Source: Streptomyces coryli (GTDB taxonomy: Bacteria > Actinomycetota > Actinomycetes > Streptomycetales > Streptomycetaceae). From it: a stretch of 52,633 nucleotides of DNA. This document shows positions 17,492 through 27,184 of the stretch, one piece after another. The notes under the pieces are model-generated. The model was not told the DNA's origin. It was given only the letters and a program-made list of their open reading frames with translations, and searched no databases. Location: NCBI RefSeq assembly GCF_011044975.1, contig NZ_JAAKZV010000025.1, forward strand, positions 1 to 52,633, given 5' to 3'. Numbering within the stretch: position 1 is the first letter of the stretch; each line of letters starts with the position of its first letter. The position numbers were made by a program, and so were the translations under genes.

Positions 17492-18496
17492 GTGCTTGCT
17501 TACCTCATCCGGCGCATCATCGCCGTCATCATGATGGTGCTGGTCGTGCTGCTCACGACCTTCTCCATCTTCTATCTCTTGCCCAAGTGGTCCGGGCAGG
17601 ACCTCGCGGTGGTCTACGCCGGAAAGGGGACATCCCCCGAGGCGCTCGAGGGCATCCGGAACAAGCTCGGCCTGGATGAACCGGTGCTCGCGCAGTTCTG
17701 GGAGTTCGTCAAGGGCATCCCGATGGGCCGCGACTACGCCAACGGCGCGGACGACGTGACCCATTGCGACGCCCCCTGCCTCGGCTACTCCTTCCGCACC
17801 GAGACCTCGGTGTGGGACGCGCTCACCTCCGCCCTCCCGGTCACCGGCGCGCTCGCCCTCGGCGCGTGCATTATGTGGCTGGTCGGCGGTGTCGCGGTCG
17901 GCGTCCTCTCCGCGCTGAAGCGGGGTTCGTTCTGGGACCGCACCGCCATGATCGGAGCGCTCTCCGGCGTCTCCATGCCGATCTTCTTCACCGGCATGAT
18001 CATGATGGGCGTCTTCGTCCACAGCCTCGGTCTGCTCAAGCTGGACGACGAGCTGACCTCCAGCGACTCGATCGGCGTCTGGTTCGAGACGCTCTTGCTG
18101 CCATGGATCGCGCTGGCCTTCCTGCAGGCGGCGATGTACGCGCGCCTCACCAGAGCCACCATGCTCGAGGTCATGGGCGAGGACTACATCCGCACCGCCC
18201 GCTCCAAGGGCCTCGGCGAACAGGCCGTGATCATCCGGCACGCCCTGCGCTCCACGATGACCCCGATCCTCACCGTCTTCGGCCTCGACCTGGGCGTGCT
18301 GATGGGCGGCGCCATCCTCACCGAGCAGACCTTCGGCCTGAAGGGCATCGGATACGAGGCGGTCAACGCCGTCGGCTCCAAGGACCTCCCGGTGATCCTG
18401 GGCGTCACCCTGATCGCGGCGCTCGCCATCGCGGTGGCCAACCTCGTCGTGGACATCATGTACGCCGTCATCGACCCGCGAGTGAGGCTCGGATGA
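17492..18496 (+). CDS. Oligopeptide/dipeptide ABC transporter permease (DppB/OppB type)
   Basis: Inner-membrane permease of 334 residues with the typical DppB start (VLAYLIRRIIAVIMMVLVVL as first helix) and about six helices. The cytoplasmic loop EDYIRTARSKGLGEQAVIIRH is the EAA-type ATPase contact, and the C-terminal part is [18 protein letters not shown]. An extracellular insert with two cysteines (THCDAPCLGYSF) is present between helices 1 and 2. The GTG start at 17492 follows GGAGG (17476-17480, 11 nt away), whose first bases are part of the hairpin stem, so the hairpin could also limit translation. The stop overlaps the next start as ATGA. Confidence 0.93.
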   Translation: MLAYLIRRIIAVIMMVLVVLLTTFSIFYLLPKWSGQDLAVVYAGKGTSPEALEGIRNKLGLDEPVLAQFWEFVKGIPMGRDYANGADDVTHCDAPCLGYSFRTETSVWDALTSALPVTGALALGACIMWLVGGVAVGVLSALKRGSFWDRTAMIGALSGVSMPIFFTGMIMMGVFVHSLGLLKLDDELTSSDSIGVWFETLLLPWIALAFLQAAMYARLTRATMLEVMGEDYIRTARSKGLGEQAVIIRHALRSTMTPILTVFGLDLGVLMGGAILTEQTFGLKGIGYEAVNAVGSKDLPVILGVTLIAALAIAVANLVVDIMYAVIDPRVRLG

Positions 18497-19602
18497 ACGA
18501 CCTGAACCGAAGCGGAGCCGTGGCCGGCGAACCCGTGGACACCACCTCCGCACCCCCCTCCGCCTTCCTTGAAGTCCGCGACCTCAAGGTGCACTTCCCC
18601 ACCGACGACGGCCTGGTGAAGTCCGTCGACGGCCTGAGCTTCTCGCTGGAGAAGGGCCAGACCCTCGGCATCGTGGGCGAGTCCGGCTCCGGCAAGTCCG
18701 TCACCTCGCTCGGCATCATGGGCCTGCACACCGTCGGCCAGTACTCCAAGCGGCGGGCACGGATCTCCGGTGAGATCTGGCTGGACGGGCAGGAGCTGCT
18801 CACCGCCCCGCCGGACAAGGTGCGCAAGCTGCGCGGCCGCGAGATGTCGATGATCTTCCAGGATCCGCTGTCCGCGCTGCACCCGTACTACTCGATCGGC
18901 AAGCAGATCGTCGAGGCGTACCGGGTCCACCACAACGTCGACAAGAAGACCGCCCGCAAGCGGGCGATCGAGCTGCTCGACCGCGTCGGCATCCCGCAGC
19001 CGGACAAGCGGGTGGACTCCTACCCGCACGAGTTCTCGGGCGGCATGCGGCAGCGCGCGATGATCGCGATGGCGCTGGTCAACAACCCCGAGCTGCTGAT
19101 CGCCGACGAGCCGACGACGGCGCTGGACGTCACCGTCCAGGCGCAGATCCTCGACCTGATCCGGGATCTGCAGAAGGAGTTCGGCTCCGCGGTCATCATC
19201 ATCACCCACGACCTGGGCGTGGTGGCCGAGCTGGCCGACAAGATCGTGGTCATGTACGGCGGCCGGTGCGTCGAACGCGGGCCGGCGGAGCAGGTGTTCA
19301 CCCACCCGCAGCACCCGTACACGTGGGGCCTGCTCGGCTCCATGCCGCGCATCGACCGCGACCAGACCGACCGGCTCAACCCGGTCAAGGGCTCGCCGCC
19401 CAGCCTCATCAACATCCCGAGCGGCTGCGCCTTCCACCCCCGCTGCCCGTACGCCGACCTGCCCAAGGGCAATGTCACGCGGACGGTGCGGCCCGAGCTT
19501 GAGCTGGTGGACGGGAGCGCCGAGTCCCACTTCTCGGCCTGCCACTTGTCGGCGGAGCAGCGGGAGCGGCTGTGGACCGAAGAGATTGCGCCGAAGCTGT
19601 GA
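18493..19602 (+). CDS. Oligopeptide/dipeptide ABC transporter ATPase (DppD/OppD type)
   Basis: Cytoplasmic ATPase of 369 residues that powers import. Walker [12 protein letters not shown] signature FSGGMRQR, Walker [14 protein letters not shown] and the H-loop ITHDLG are all visible. The C-terminal oligopeptide-transporter domain includes the cysteine-rich segment [12 protein letters not shown] and further cysteines typical of an iron-sulfur site in DppD/OppD. ATG at 18493 overlaps the upstream stop by 4 nt, and its own stop overlaps the next start by 4 nt, so the three distal genes are translationally coupled. Confidence 0.95.
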   Translation: MNDLNRSGAVAGEPVDTTSAPPSAFLEVRDLKVHFPTDDGLVKSVDGLSFSLEKGQTLGIVGESGSGKSVTSLGIMGLHTVGQYSKRRARISGEIWLDGQELLTAPPDKVRKLRGREMSMIFQDPLSALHPYYSIGKQIVEAYRVHHNVDKKTARKRAIELLDRVGIPQPDKRVDSYPHEFSGGMRQRAMIAMALVNNPELLIADEPTTALDVTVQAQILDLIRDLQKEFGSAVIIITHDLGVVAELADKIVVMYGGRCVERGPAEQVFTHPQHPYTWGLLGSMPRIDRDQTDRLNPVKGSPPSLINIPSGCAFHPRCPYADLPKGNVTRTVRPELELVDGSAESHFSACHLSAEQRERLWTEEIAPKL

Positions 19603-20714
19603 GCGAGGACAAGAAAGTGACGATTCCCGCGCAGAGCGCCAAGGACGCCGTACCGGCTGCCGCGAACGGCGAGACCCTGCTCAAGGTCACCGGCCTGCAG
19701 AAGCATTTCCCGATCCGCAAGGGCCTGCTCAAGCGGCAGGTCGGCGCGGTGCGGGCGGTGGACGGCATCGACTTCGAGGTGCGCTCCGGAGAGACGCTCG
19801 GCGTGGTCGGCGAGTCCGGCTGCGGCAAGTCGACCATGGGCCGCCTCGTCACCCGGCTGCTGGAACCGACCGCCGGCACCGTCGAGTTCGAAGGCCGGGA
19901 CATCACGCACCTCGGGGTGCGGGGCATGCGGCCGATGCGCCGCGACGTCCAGATGATCTTCCAGGACCCGTACTCCTCCCTCAACCCGCGGCACACCGTC
20001 GGCACCATCGTCAGTGCGCCGTTCAAGCTCCAGGGCGTGCAGCCCGAGGGCGGGCTGAAGAAGGAGGTCCAGCGGCTGCTGGAGACGGTGGGCCTCAACC
20101 CCGAGCACTACAACCGCTATCCGCACGAGTTCTCCGGCGGCCAGCGGCAGCGCATCGGCATCGCCCGGGCGCTGGCGCTGCGGCCGAAGATGGTCGTCGC
20201 GGACGAGCCGGTGTCCGCGCTGGACGTGTCGATCCAGGCGCAGGTGGTCAACCTGCTGGACGACCTGCAGACCGAGTTCGGCCTGACGTACCTGATCATC
20301 GCGCACGACCTGTCGGTGGTACGGCATGTGTCGGACCGGATCGCGGTGATGTACCTCGGCAAGATCGTCGAGCTCGCGGACCGCAAGTCGCTGTACGAGG
20401 CGCCGATGCACCCGTACACGAAGGCGCTGATGTCGGCGGTGCCGATTCCGGACGTCAAGCGGCGCCAGCAGCGCGAGCGGATCTTCCTCAAGGGCGATGT
20501 GCCGTCGCCGATCTCGCCGCCGAGCGGCTGCCGCTTCCACACCCGCTGCTGGAAGGCGACGCAGGTGTGCACGAAGGAGGAGCCGCCGCTGATCGAGCTG
20601 CGGACCGGGCAGCAGGTGGCGTGCCACCACCCGGAGAACGCCGAGGACCGGAAGCCGGGTGACGCGCCGCTCGCCGGCGCGGAGACCGTGGTGGAGAAGA
20701 AGACGGTGGCGTAA
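19599..20714 (+). CDS. Oligopeptide/dipeptide ABC transporter ATPase (DppF/OppF type)
   Basis: Second ATPase of the importer, 371 residues. Walker A GESGCGKS, signature [15 protein letters not shown], Walker [15 protein letters not shown] and H-loop IAHDLS are present, as is the C-terminal cysteine segment [15 protein letters not shown] chose GTG at 19599, which overlaps the upstream stop as GTGA; GTG at 19617, preceded by GAGGA, is also possible and would remove six residues. A DppF-type ATPase normally pairs with the DppD type as a heterodimer. It ends the operon; a large hairpin lies 25 nt after the stop. Confidence 0.94.
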   Translation: MSEDKKVTIPAQSAKDAVPAAANGETLLKVTGLQKHFPIRKGLLKRQVGAVRAVDGIDFEVRSGETLGVVGESGCGKSTMGRLVTRLLEPTAGTVEFEGRDITHLGVRGMRPMRRDVQMIFQDPYSSLNPRHTVGTIVSAPFKLQGVQPEGGLKKEVQRLLETVGLNPEHYNRYPHEFSGGQRQRIGIARALALRPKMVVADEPVSALDVSIQAQVVNLLDDLQTEFGLTYLIIAHDLSVVRHVSDRIAVMYLGKIVELADRKSLYEAPMHPYTKALMSAVPIPDVKRRQQRERIFLKGDVPSPISPPSGCRFHTRCWKATQVCTKEEPPLIELRTGQQVACHHPENAEDRKPGDAPLAGAETVVEKKTVA

Positions 20715-20738
20715 CGGGGCTCGGACAGGCCGATGCGC

Positions 20739-20783
20739 ATCCGCGGACACCCGACCGTGTAGAACGGTCGCGTGTCCGCGGAT
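20739..20783 (+). terminator. Long hairpin spanning the start codon of the next gene
   Basis: A 45-nt hairpin: 12 bp (20739-20750 with 20772-20783), one C-C mismatch, 7 bp (20752-20758 with 20764-20770), and a 5-nt loop. It can terminate the transporter operon, but its 3' arm begins with the GTG start at 20772, so it may also hide that start. Confidence 0.7.
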
Positions 20784-21431
20784 CTGTTCTCCCCCTCCCT
20801 GCAGCACTGGCTCGACCTGGCCGGGATCTTCGTCTTCGCGATCTCCGGCGCCCTGCTCGGCGTGCGCAAGAACTTCGACGTGTTCGGCATGGCCGTGCTC
20901 GCGCTCGTCACCGGCCTCGGCGGCGGGCTCTTCCGCGACCTGGTGATCGGGTCGGTGCCGCCCGCGGCCTTCGCGGATCTGGGGTATTTCCTGACGCCGC
21001 TGGTCGCCACGCTGCTCGTCTTCTTCCTGCACCCCGAGGTGGAGCGGATCAACACCGCGGTGGGCGTCTTCGACGCGGCCGGGCTCGGGCTCTTCTGCGT
21101 GGCCGGGACCGTGAAGGCGTACGAGCACGGGCTCGGGATGACGGCGTCGACGGCGCTGGGGGTGGCGACCGCGGCCGGCGGGGGAGTGCTGCGCGACATG
21201 CTCGCCGGCGAGGTGCCGGCGCTGCTCCGCTGGGACCGGGAGATCTACGCGGTCCCGGCGCTGCTCGGCGCGACGCTGACCGCGCTGCTGCTGAAGGCCG
21301 ATCAGCTCAGCCCGGCGGCCGGCGCGGCCGCGGCGGCGCTGGCGTTCACGGTGCGGCTGCTCGCGATGCGGTACGGATGGCGGGCCCCGCGGGCGTGGCA
21401 GCGCAGGAGCGGGCGGGCCGGGGAGGCATAG
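20772..21431 (+). CDS. TRIC / glycine-transporter family (UPF0126) membrane protein
   Basis: Integral membrane protein of 219 residues with about seven helices built from two repeats: [20 protein letters not shown] ... [16 protein letters not shown] and [17 protein letters not shown] ... [19 protein letters not shown]. The GGG-hR-D signature in each repeat matches the bacterial TRIC-like/Gly_transporter (PF03458) family, which conducts small cations or possibly glycine; the physiological substrate is uncertain. No other good start exists before a Met deep in the second helix, so GTG 20772 is likely real even though it lies in the 3' arm of a 45-nt hairpin and has no ribosome-binding site. TAGAAC 6 nt upstream suggests a leaderless transcript that would avoid the hairpin. 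Confidence 0.85.
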   Translation: MSADLFSPSLQHWLDLAGIFVFAISGALLGVRKNFDVFGMAVLALVTGLGGGLFRDLVIGSVPPAAFADLGYFLTPLVATLLVFFLHPEVERINTAVGVFDAAGLGLFCVAGTVKAYEHGLGMTASTALGVATAAGGGVLRDMLAGEVPALLRWDREIYAVPALLGATLTALLLKADQLSPAAGAAAAALAFTVRLLAMRYGWRAPRAWQRRSGRAGEA

Positions 21432-21448
21432 CCCCGCCGCCGGGCTCG

Positions 21449-21454
21449 TAGAAT
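21449..21454 (+). promoter_or_regulatory. -10 element directly before the cysteine desulfurase gene
   Basis: TAGAAT, then 8 nt, then GTG at 21463, with no ribosome-binding site. This fits a leaderless transcript. No obvious -35. Confidence 0.5.
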
Positions 21455-21462
21455 CGTGGCTT

Positions 21463-22644
21463 GTGTCCCCCATCGAGCCGCCCGCTTATCTCGACCATGC
21501 CGCCACCACACCCATGCTCCCGGAGGCGGTCCGGGAGCTGACCGGGAAACTCGGCGTCGTCGGCAATGCCTCCGCACTGCACTCCGCGGGGCGGCAGGCC
21601 AGACGGGTCGTCGAGGAGGCGCGGGAGCGGCTGGCCGGGGCGTTCGGCGCGCGGCCCAGCGAGGTGGTCTTCACCGGCGGCGGTACGGAGTCGGACAACC
21701 TCGCGGTCAAGGGCCTGTACTGGGCGCGGCGGGACGCAGAGCCGCGCCGGGTGCGGGTCATCGCCAGTCCCGTCGAGCACCACGCCGTGCTCGACGCCGT
21801 GCACTGGCTGGCCGAGCACGAGGGCGCGCGGGTCGACTGGCTGCCCGTCGACGCGTACGGGCGGGTCCACCCCGAGGCCTTCGCCGAGGCCATCGCGCAC
21901 GACCCGGGCGATGTCGCGCTGGCGACGGTGATGTGGGCGAACAACGAGATCGGCACCGTCATGCCGCTCGCCGAGCTGGCCGCCGTGGCCGCCGAGTACG
22001 AGGTGCCGCTGCACACCGACGCCGTGCAGGCCGCGGGGCAGATCGAGGTCGACTTCGCGGCGGCCGGGCCCGCGGCCCTCACCCTCTCCGCGCACAAGAT
22101 CGGCGGGCCGTACGGCATCGGCGCCCTGCTGCTCGGCCGGGACCGGTCGCCCGTACCGCTGCTGCACGGCGGCGGACAGGAGCGCGACGTGCGCTCCGGG
22201 ACCCTCGACGTCCCCGGCATCGCGGCGTTCGCCGTCGCGGCGGAGCTGGCCGTGGCGCGGCGCGAGGAGTTCGCGCGCGAGGTGGGCAAGCTGCGGGACG
22301 GGCTGATCGCGGCGGTACGGGCCGCCGTGCCGGACGCCGTGCTCGGGGGCGATCCGGTGGACCGGCTGCCGGCCAACGCGCACTTCTCGTTCCCCGGGTG
22401 CGAGGGGGACTCGCTGCTGTTGCTGCTGGACGCGGCGGGGATCCAGTGCTCGACGGGTTCCGCGTGCACGGCGGGCGTCGCCCAGCCCAGTCACGTCGTG
22501 CTGGCCACCGGGGCGGATCCGGAGCTGGCCCGCGGCACGCTGCGGTTCTCGCTGGGGCATACCTCGACGCAGGCGGATGTCGACGCGCTGGCCGCCGCCA
22601 TCGGGCCCGCGGTGGAGCGGGCGCGGGCCGCCGGGCTCAGCTGA
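21463..22644 (+). CDS. Cysteine desulfurase (IscS/NifS family)
   Basis: PLP enzyme of 393 residues that takes sulfur from cysteine as an enzyme-bound persulfide. Motifs: YLDHAATTP at the N-terminus, VEHHAVL, the PLP lysine in [15 protein letters not shown] and the active-site cysteine Cys335 in STGSACTAG. The short active-site loop marks the IscS/NifS group rather than SufS. It is 1.7 kb from mnmA, and in bacteria with this pairing the desulfurase often supplies sulfur for tRNA 2-thiouridine; that partnership is inferred. The 3' end overlaps the convergent gene by 8 nt in the palindrome TCAGCTGA. Confidence 0.93.
   Translation: MSPIEPPAYLDHAATTPMLPEAVRELTGKLGVVGNASALHSAGRQARRVVEEARERLAGAFGARPSEVVFTGGGTESDNLAVKGLYWARRDAEPRRVRVIASPVEHHAVLDAVHWLAEHEGARVDWLPVDAYGRVHPEAFAEAIAHDPGDVALATVMWANNEIGTVMPLAELAAVAAEYEVPLHTDAVQAAGQIEVDFAAAGPAALTLSAHKIGGPYGIGALLLGRDRSPVPLLHGGGQERDVRSGTLDVPGIAAFAVAAELAVARREEFAREVGKLRDGLIAAVRAAVPDAVLGGDPVDRLPANAHFSFPGCEGDSLLLLLDAAGIQCSTGSACTAGVAQPSHVVLATGADPELARGTLRFSLGHTSTQADVDALAAAIGPAVERARAAGLS
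22637..22644. other. Palindromic shared stop, TCAGCTGA, copy 1
   Basis: Self-complementary octamer that reads AGC-TGA (Ser-stop) on both strands. It ends the cysteine desulfurase on + and the unrecognised protein on -. The same octamer ends another convergent pair at 51401-51408. Confidence 0.95.
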
Positions 22645-23566
22645 CCAGGCGCTCCAGGACCGCCTGGAACTCCTCGTCCACCGTCACCCGCAGCTCTTCG
22701 TCCTCGATGCTGCTGAGCTGAGTGAGATGGCCGGCCCGCCACCAGTAGACGCACGGGCTGAGCGGGCCGACCGAGTCCATGTGGCCGGCCACGGCGAAGC
22801 GGGCCAGGGTGTTCAGGGCCGGGATGACGTTCTGGTCCCGGATGGGGTGGAAGGCCAGCTGGTGGCGGTGCGGGAGGACCACCAGGGCGCCGTCGGGGCT
22901 GAGGGCGCGGCCGGTGAGCTTGGTCGTCAGCTCGTCGAGGAGCAGGACGAAGCTGGTGGTGTAGAGCGATTCGCCCATCACCACGTCGATGTCGCCGCCG
23001 TCCTCGCGCTCGATGTGCTCGTACTCCATGAGCGGCAGCTGCCGCAGGTTGTCCAGCGCCTGGGCGGTGAGGTCCGGGAGGGTGCCGTACTTGTCGAGGG
23101 TCTGGCGCGGGAGCAGGGCGACGCGGTCCGGGTAGTCGAGCGCCAGGCCCTCGCGGAGGCCCGGGGCCAGGGTGCGGCCGTAGTCGAAGATCTCGGCGGC
23201 CGAGCTCTCGGTGAGCAGCCGCGGGTAGATGCGGGAGCGGAAGTCCTCGGGTGTGAGGTCGTCCGGCTCGGGTGCCTCCAGGCCGCGCAGCATGATGTCG
23301 ACGTGCCGGTCGATCAGGCCCGGCCAGACGGCCTGTCCGCGCTCGTCGTTGTGGCAGACCGCAGCGATGTTGCCGAGGCCGAACTGGCGGCCGGAGTCGT
23401 CCCGCACCACCGCGGCCGGCACGGTCACCTCGACGCCGCGCTCGGCGAAGGCGCTGCGCACCTGGGTACGGAACAGGGCGCCCTCGGCCTCGGAGAAGAA
23501 GGTGAAGTCGGGATCGCGCGGCGCCTCGGGGCCGTCGCGGCGCGGCTTCCTGCGGAAAATGCCCAT
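22637..23566 (-). CDS. Conserved hypothetical protein
   Basis: Soluble protein of 309 residues without signal peptide or membrane segment. The N-terminus [12 protein letters not shown] is basic and is followed by a globular acidic protein with blocks such as [36 protein letters not shown] and [20 protein letters not shown]. Some features resemble DUF1444 (YtpQ-like) proteins, but I cannot confirm this, and no catalytic motif stands out. It is convergent with the cysteine desulfurase, sharing its last 8 nt, and divergent from the amidase gene. AGGACGGG lies before the ATG. Confidence 0.85.
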   Translation of the reverse strand: MGIFRRKPRRDGPEAPRDPDFTFFSEAEGALFRTQVRSAFAERGVEVTVPAAVVRDDSGRQFGLGNIAAVCHNDERGQAVWPGLIDRHVDIMLRGLEAPEPDDLTPEDFRSRIYPRLLTESSAAEIFDYGRTLAPGLREGLALDYPDRVALLPRQTLDKYGTLPDLTAQALDNLRQLPLMEYEHIEREDGGDIDVVMGESLYTTSFVLLLDELTTKLTGRALSPDGALVVLPHRHQLAFHPIRDQNVIPALNTLARFAVAGHMDSVGPLSPCVYWWRAGHLTQLSSIEDEELRVTVDEEFQAVLERLVS

Positions 23567-23692
23567 GCTGTTCCCGTCCTGCTGGTGCCAGGAGGGCCGA
23601 GCCTAACGCGGAGCGTATGGCCCTGGCCCATGATTTCGGCGGGGGCGGCGCGGCGGAACCAGATCTCCGCGGCGGGCGTTCTCTCCTCACGT

Positions 23693-24352
23693 ATGAACGA
23701 GAATCCCGGGCCCGAGGCCTCAGGACCCCGCATCAGCCGGCGCAAGCTGCTCATCGGCGGCGCTGCCGTCGTCGGCGCCGGCGCGCTCGCGGCCACCGAG
23801 CAGGACACCCTCGCCCGCTGGTGGTGGCGGACGCCGGGCGTCGACAAGCCGCGCAAGGCCGGCGAGCTCGACTACCCGCGGGCCCGCTGGACCGCCGCCG
23901 ACCAGGCGAACTGGCGGCGGGCCGACCGGCCCGCCGACTACGGGATAGACCGCGTGATCATCCACGTCACCCAGGGCGGCTACGCCAGCACCCTCAAGGT
24001 CTTCCGCGACCCCGCCCACCAGGCCGCCACGCACTACGTCGTCCGCGCCCAGGACGGCCATGTCGAGCAGATGGTGCGCGAGCTGGACGTCGCGTACCAC
24101 GCGGGCAACCGGGAGTACAACGAGCGCTCCATCGGCATCGAGCACGAGGGGTGGGTGGACCGGGCCGACTCCTTTACGGACGCCATGTACCAGTCCTCGG
24201 CCCGGCTGACCGCCGACATCTGCCGCCGGTACGACATCCCGGTGGACCGGAAGCACATCATCGGGCACAACGAGGTCCCCGGCGCCGACCACACCGACCC
24301 CGGGCCGCACTGGGACTGGGACCGGTACCTGGAGCAGGTGCGTACCCTGTAA
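23693..24352 (+). CDS. Tat-exported N-acetylmuramoyl-L-alanine amidase (Amidase_2)
   Basis: Cell-wall amidase of 219 residues that would cut the bond between MurNAc and L-Ala in peptidoglycan. The twin-arginine signal [10 protein letters not shown] (about residues 14-23) and hydrophobic core point to Tat export. The Amidase_2 domain (about 80-219) shows [19 protein letters not shown] and [10 protein letters not shown] ... [10 protein letters not shown], which hold the expected zinc ligands (His, His, and Asp/Cys equivalent). ATG at 23693 is the start of the Tat signal; longer in-frame readings run through the divergent gene. No good ribosome-binding site is seen. It ends 5 nt before mnmA. Confidence 0.9.
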   Translation: MNENPGPEASGPRISRRKLLIGGAAVVGAGALAATEQDTLARWWWRTPGVDKPRKAGELDYPRARWTAADQANWRRADRPADYGIDRVIIHVTQGGYASTLKVFRDPAHQAATHYVVRAQDGHVEQMVRELDVAYHAGNREYNERSIGIEHEGWVDRADSFTDAMYQSSARLTADICRRYDIPVDRKHIIGHNEVPGADHTDPGPHWDWDRYLEQVRTL

Positions 24353-24357
24353 GGGCT

Positions 24358-25518
24358 ATGACTGACGCCAGCAGCACGACCACCCGCCCCCGCCTGAAGG
24401 TCCTCGCCGCCATGTCCGGCGGCGTCGACTCCGCCGTCGCCGCCGCCCGCGCCGCGGAAGCCGGCCACGACGTGACCGGCGTGCATCTGGCGCTGTCGAA
24501 GAACCCGAAGTCGTTCCGCACCGGCGCCCGCGGCTGCTGCACCATCGAGGACAGCCATGACGCCCGCCGGGCCGCCGACGTCATCGGCATCCCGTTCTAC
24601 GTGTGGGACCTCGCCGAGCGCTTCCGCGAGGACGTGGTCGAGGACTTCTTCGCCGAGTACGCGGCCGGGCGCACCCCCAATCCGTGCCTGCGCTGCAACG
24701 AGAAGATCAAGTTCGCCGCGCTGCTGGACAAGGCGCTGGCGCTGGGCTTCGACGCGGTCTGCACCGGGCACTACGCGCAGGTGATCGTCCGCGCGGACGG
24801 CGGCCGCGAGCTGCACCGGGCCGCCGACATGGCGAAGGACCAGTCGTACGTCCTCGGCGTGCTCGACGACCGGCAGCTGGCGCACGCGATGTTCCCGCTC
24901 GGGGACACGGCGACGACCAAGGAGCAGATCCGGGAAGAGGCCGCCGAGCGCGGGCTCTTCGTCGCCAAGAAGCCGGACAGCCACGACATCTGCTTCATCG
25001 CCGACGGCGACACCCAGGGCTTCCTCGCCCAGCGCCTCGGCACCGCCGAGGGCGACATCGTCGACGAGAGCGGCGACAAGGTGGGCACGCACTCGGGCGC
25101 ATACGGCTTCACCATCGGCCAGCGCAAGGGCCTGAAGATCGGCACCCCGGCCCCGGACGGCAAGCCGCGCTACGTGCTGGACATCTCGCCCGTCGACAAC
25201 ACGGTGACGGTCGGCCCGGCGGAATCCCTGGACGTGACCGCGCTGACGGCCGTAACGCCGCGCTGGTGCGGCACGGCGCCGCAGGGCCCGGGCACGTACA
25301 CGGCGCAGCTGCGCGCGCACGGCAGCGAGACGCCGGTGGCGGCGGAGGTCGTGGACGGCGAGCTGCGGGTGGAGTTCGCCGAGCCGGTACGGGGCGTGGC
25401 GCCCGGCCAGGCGATCGTGCTGTACGACGGCACCCGGGTGGTCGGGTCCGCGACGATCGCGGCGACGACCCGGCGTGGGGTGCTTGACCAGGGCATGTCC
25501 GCTCCGACAGCGTCATAG
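24358..25518 (+). CDS. mnmA: tRNA-specific 2-thiouridylase
   Basis: Makes the s2U modification at wobble U34 of Lys, Glu and Gln tRNAs with ATP and persulfide sulfur. The 386-residue product has the PP-loop [11 protein letters not shown] near residue 20, the catalytic nucleophile in [16 protein letters not shown], the second catalytic cysteine in [11 protein letters not shown], and the C-terminal RNA-binding region ([14 protein letters not shown]). ATG at 24358 is 5 nt after the amidase stop. TACCCT at 24343-24348, 9 nt before the ATG, suggests its own promoter with a very short or no leader. The cysteine desulfurase at 21463 is the natural sulfur donor. Confidence 0.95.
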   Translation: MTDASSTTTRPRLKVLAAMSGGVDSAVAAARAAEAGHDVTGVHLALSKNPKSFRTGARGCCTIEDSHDARRAADVIGIPFYVWDLAERFREDVVEDFFAEYAAGRTPNPCLRCNEKIKFAALLDKALALGFDAVCTGHYAQVIVRADGGRELHRAADMAKDQSYVLGVLDDRQLAHAMFPLGDTATTKEQIREEAAERGLFVAKKPDSHDICFIADGDTQGFLAQRLGTAEGDIVDESGDKVGTHSGAYGFTIGQRKGLKIGTPAPDGKPRYVLDISPVDNTVTVGPAESLDVTALTAVTPRWCGTAPQGPGTYTAQLRAHGSETPVAAEVVDGELRVEFAEPVRGVAPGQAIVLYDGTRVVGSATIAATTRRGVLDQGMSAPTAS

Positions 25519-25554
25519 GGCATCTCCCGCCCCCCACAAAACCGGAGACCCCGC

Positions 25555-26241
25555 ATGCGACGTCGCCGTCGCCCCATGGCGCTCGTGGCCGCCCTCGCGA
25601 CCTTGCTGCTCCTGCCCGCCGCGGGCCACGCGACGACGCCCGCCGCGGCGGAGGGCTCGGTGCGGGCGGACGAGCTGCTGGCCGCGCTCCGCGGCTGCGA
25701 CGCCCAGCTCTCCCGCGGTAAGTACCGCACCGACAGCGACGCTCGCGCCTCCGTACCGGTCTGCGGCCGGAAGGGCGCCGTCTACTGGCACGCCGACATG
25801 GACATCGACTGCGACGGCCAGCCCACCGAGCGGTGCAACAAGAAGACCGACCGCTGGTTCCAGCCGGAGACCGCCTTCCAGCAGTCCGACGGGCGGCATC
25901 TGAACTCGGCCGGGCTGCCGTTCATCGTCGTACCGCTGCCCAGCAAGATCTGGGACTACCGCGGCGCGGGCATCGGCGGTGGGACCATCGCCGCGGTGAT
26001 CCACAAGGGCGAGGTCCAGTACGCGGTGGTCGGCGACCTCGGGCCGAAGAAGATCATCGGCGAGGCGTCGTACGCGAGCGCCGCCGGGCTTGGCGTCGAC
26101 CCCGACCCGTCGTCGGGCGGGGTGGACTCGGGGGTGACGTACCTGCTCTTCCCGGGCTCGGCCGCGGAGCCGATCGAGGACCACGCGGCCGCGGTGGCGG
26201 CGGGGGAGGCGCTGGCGGAGAGGTTTCTGGCGGAGAACTGA
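25555..26241 (+). CDS. Secreted GH75 chitosanase
   Basis: Secreted endo-chitosanase of 228 residues. The signal peptide has an Arg-rich start (MRRRRRPM) and a Leu/Ala core, with cleavage near AGHATTP (residues 23-29). The mature part carries GH75 blocks: YRTDSDA, VYWHADMDIDCDG, FIVVPLP, VIHKGEVQYAVVGDLGP and IIGEAS. Asp161 and Glu170 are the likely catalytic pair by comparison with the fungal family; this is an inference. Four cysteines could form disulfides. GGAG lies 7 nt before the ATG. It fits with the cellulases as part of a polysaccharide-degrading lifestyle, but no operator is visible. Confidence 0.88.
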   Translation: MRRRRRPMALVAALATLLLLPAAGHATTPAAAEGSVRADELLAALRGCDAQLSRGKYRTDSDARASVPVCGRKGAVYWHADMDIDCDGQPTERCNKKTDRWFQPETAFQQSDGRHLNSAGLPFIVVPLPSKIWDYRGAGIGGGTIAAVIHKGEVQYAVVGDLGPKKIIGEASYASAAGLGVDPDPSSGGVDSGVTYLLFPGSAAEPIEDHAAAVAAGEALAERFLAEN

Positions 26242-26285
26242 CCGGGGCGCGATGAATTCCCGGCGCGGGGCTGGTCTACCTGACC

Positions 26286-26819
26286 ATGGACCCGTATCTC
26301 ATCGCGGAACCGGTGGTCGTCGAGCGCGCCGCGCAGCCGTACGCCGGCACCGCCCGCAGCGTCACCATGGCGACCCTCCACCAGATCGCCGACCGCGTGC
26401 CCTGGCTCATCGGCCGGCTCGCGGAGCGCGGCATCGCGCCCGCGGGGCCGCCCTTCATCCGCTACAACGTCATCGACATGGACGACCTGCTCCAGGTGGA
26501 GGCCGGGGTGCCGGTGGCGAAGGCGGCGGCCGCGGACCTGCCGGAACGCGACGGGATCTTCGCCGGCGTGCTGCCGGGGGGCCGCTATCTGACGGCCGTC
26601 TGCGCGGGGAATCCGGAGGCTGACGTAACCCGCGAATTCCTGGACTGGGCCGGGACGCACGGGATGGAGTGGGATGTCCAGGCGACCCCGGCCGGCGCCC
26701 GGTGGGGCTGCCGGCTGGAGAGCTTTCTGACGAACCCGGCCGAGGAGCCGGAGCCGGAGAAGTGGCGGACGGAGCTGGCCTTCCGGCTGAGCGACTACTC
26801 CACGACCTCGGCGTCGTAG
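26286..26819 (+). CDS. GyrI-like effector-binding domain protein
   Basis: Stand-alone ligand-binding protein of 177 residues. The order IAEPVVVERAAQPYAGT ... PPFIRYNVIDMDDLLQVEAGVPV ... LPGGRYLTAVCAGN fits the GyrI-like/AraC effector-binding (SHS2) fold that binds small hydrophobic or amphipathic molecules. There is no DNA-binding domain. ATG at 26286 is the only good start near the homology. The 3' end overlaps the convergent DUF427 gene by 25 nt. Confidence 0.8.
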   Translation: MDPYLIAEPVVVERAAQPYAGTARSVTMATLHQIADRVPWLIGRLAERGIAPAGPPFIRYNVIDMDDLLQVEAGVPVAKAAAADLPERDGIFAGVLPGGRYLTAVCAGNPEADVTREFLDWAGTHGMEWDVQATPAGARWGCRLESFLTNPAEEPEPEKWRTELAFRLSDYSTTSAS

Positions 26820-27121
26820 AAGCAGAAGTGGTCCTTGATGGCGGCCACTTCGGGCTTGGGATCGGGATACGCCCAGACGATGTCCGCCGCTCCGGCCGCC
26901 GACCAGTACGCCGCGTCGCCCTTGAAGGGACAGTGGGTCGTGGTGTCGGTCGGCGTCAGCAGCTCGGTGCGGACGTCCTCGGGCGGGAGGTAGTAGCGGG
27001 GCGGATAGCCGGTCTCGCGGAGCACGAGCGGGCGGCGGCTGTCGGCGAGGACCTGGCCGTCGCGGAGGACGCGGACGTGCTCGGTGCCGTACTCGACGGT
27101 GATGCGGTGTCCAGTGGTCAT
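26795..27121 (-). CDS. DUF427 family protein
   Basis: Protein of 108 residues matching DUF427: an N-terminal beta-rich part (ITVEYGTEHVRVLRDGQVLADS), then PPRYYLPPEDVRTELLTP, CPFKGDAAYWS, and IVWAYPDPKPEVAAIKDHFCFY. The family is widespread in actinobacteria and its function is unknown. ATG at 27121 is where homology begins. The gene is convergent with the GyrI-like gene (25-nt overlap) and divergent from the LOG-family gene at 27185. Confidence 0.88.
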   Translation of the reverse strand: MTTGHRITVEYGTEHVRVLRDGQVLADSRRPLVLRETGYPPRYYLPPEDVRTELLTPTDTTTHCPFKGDAAYWSAAGAADIVWAYPDPKPEVAAIKDHFCFYDAEVVE

Positions 27122-27171
27122 GCTCAGTAGAGCAACGGGATGGGGCGCCTTCTTCCCGTTATTGCCGCGCG

Positions 27172-27177
27172 TACCGT
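27172..27177 (+). promoter_or_regulatory. -10 element of an apparently leaderless LOG-family gene
   Basis: TACCGT, exactly 7 nt, then ATG at 27185, with no ribosome-binding site in the 7 nt. Confidence 0.5.
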
Positions 27178-27184
27178 ATGCATC

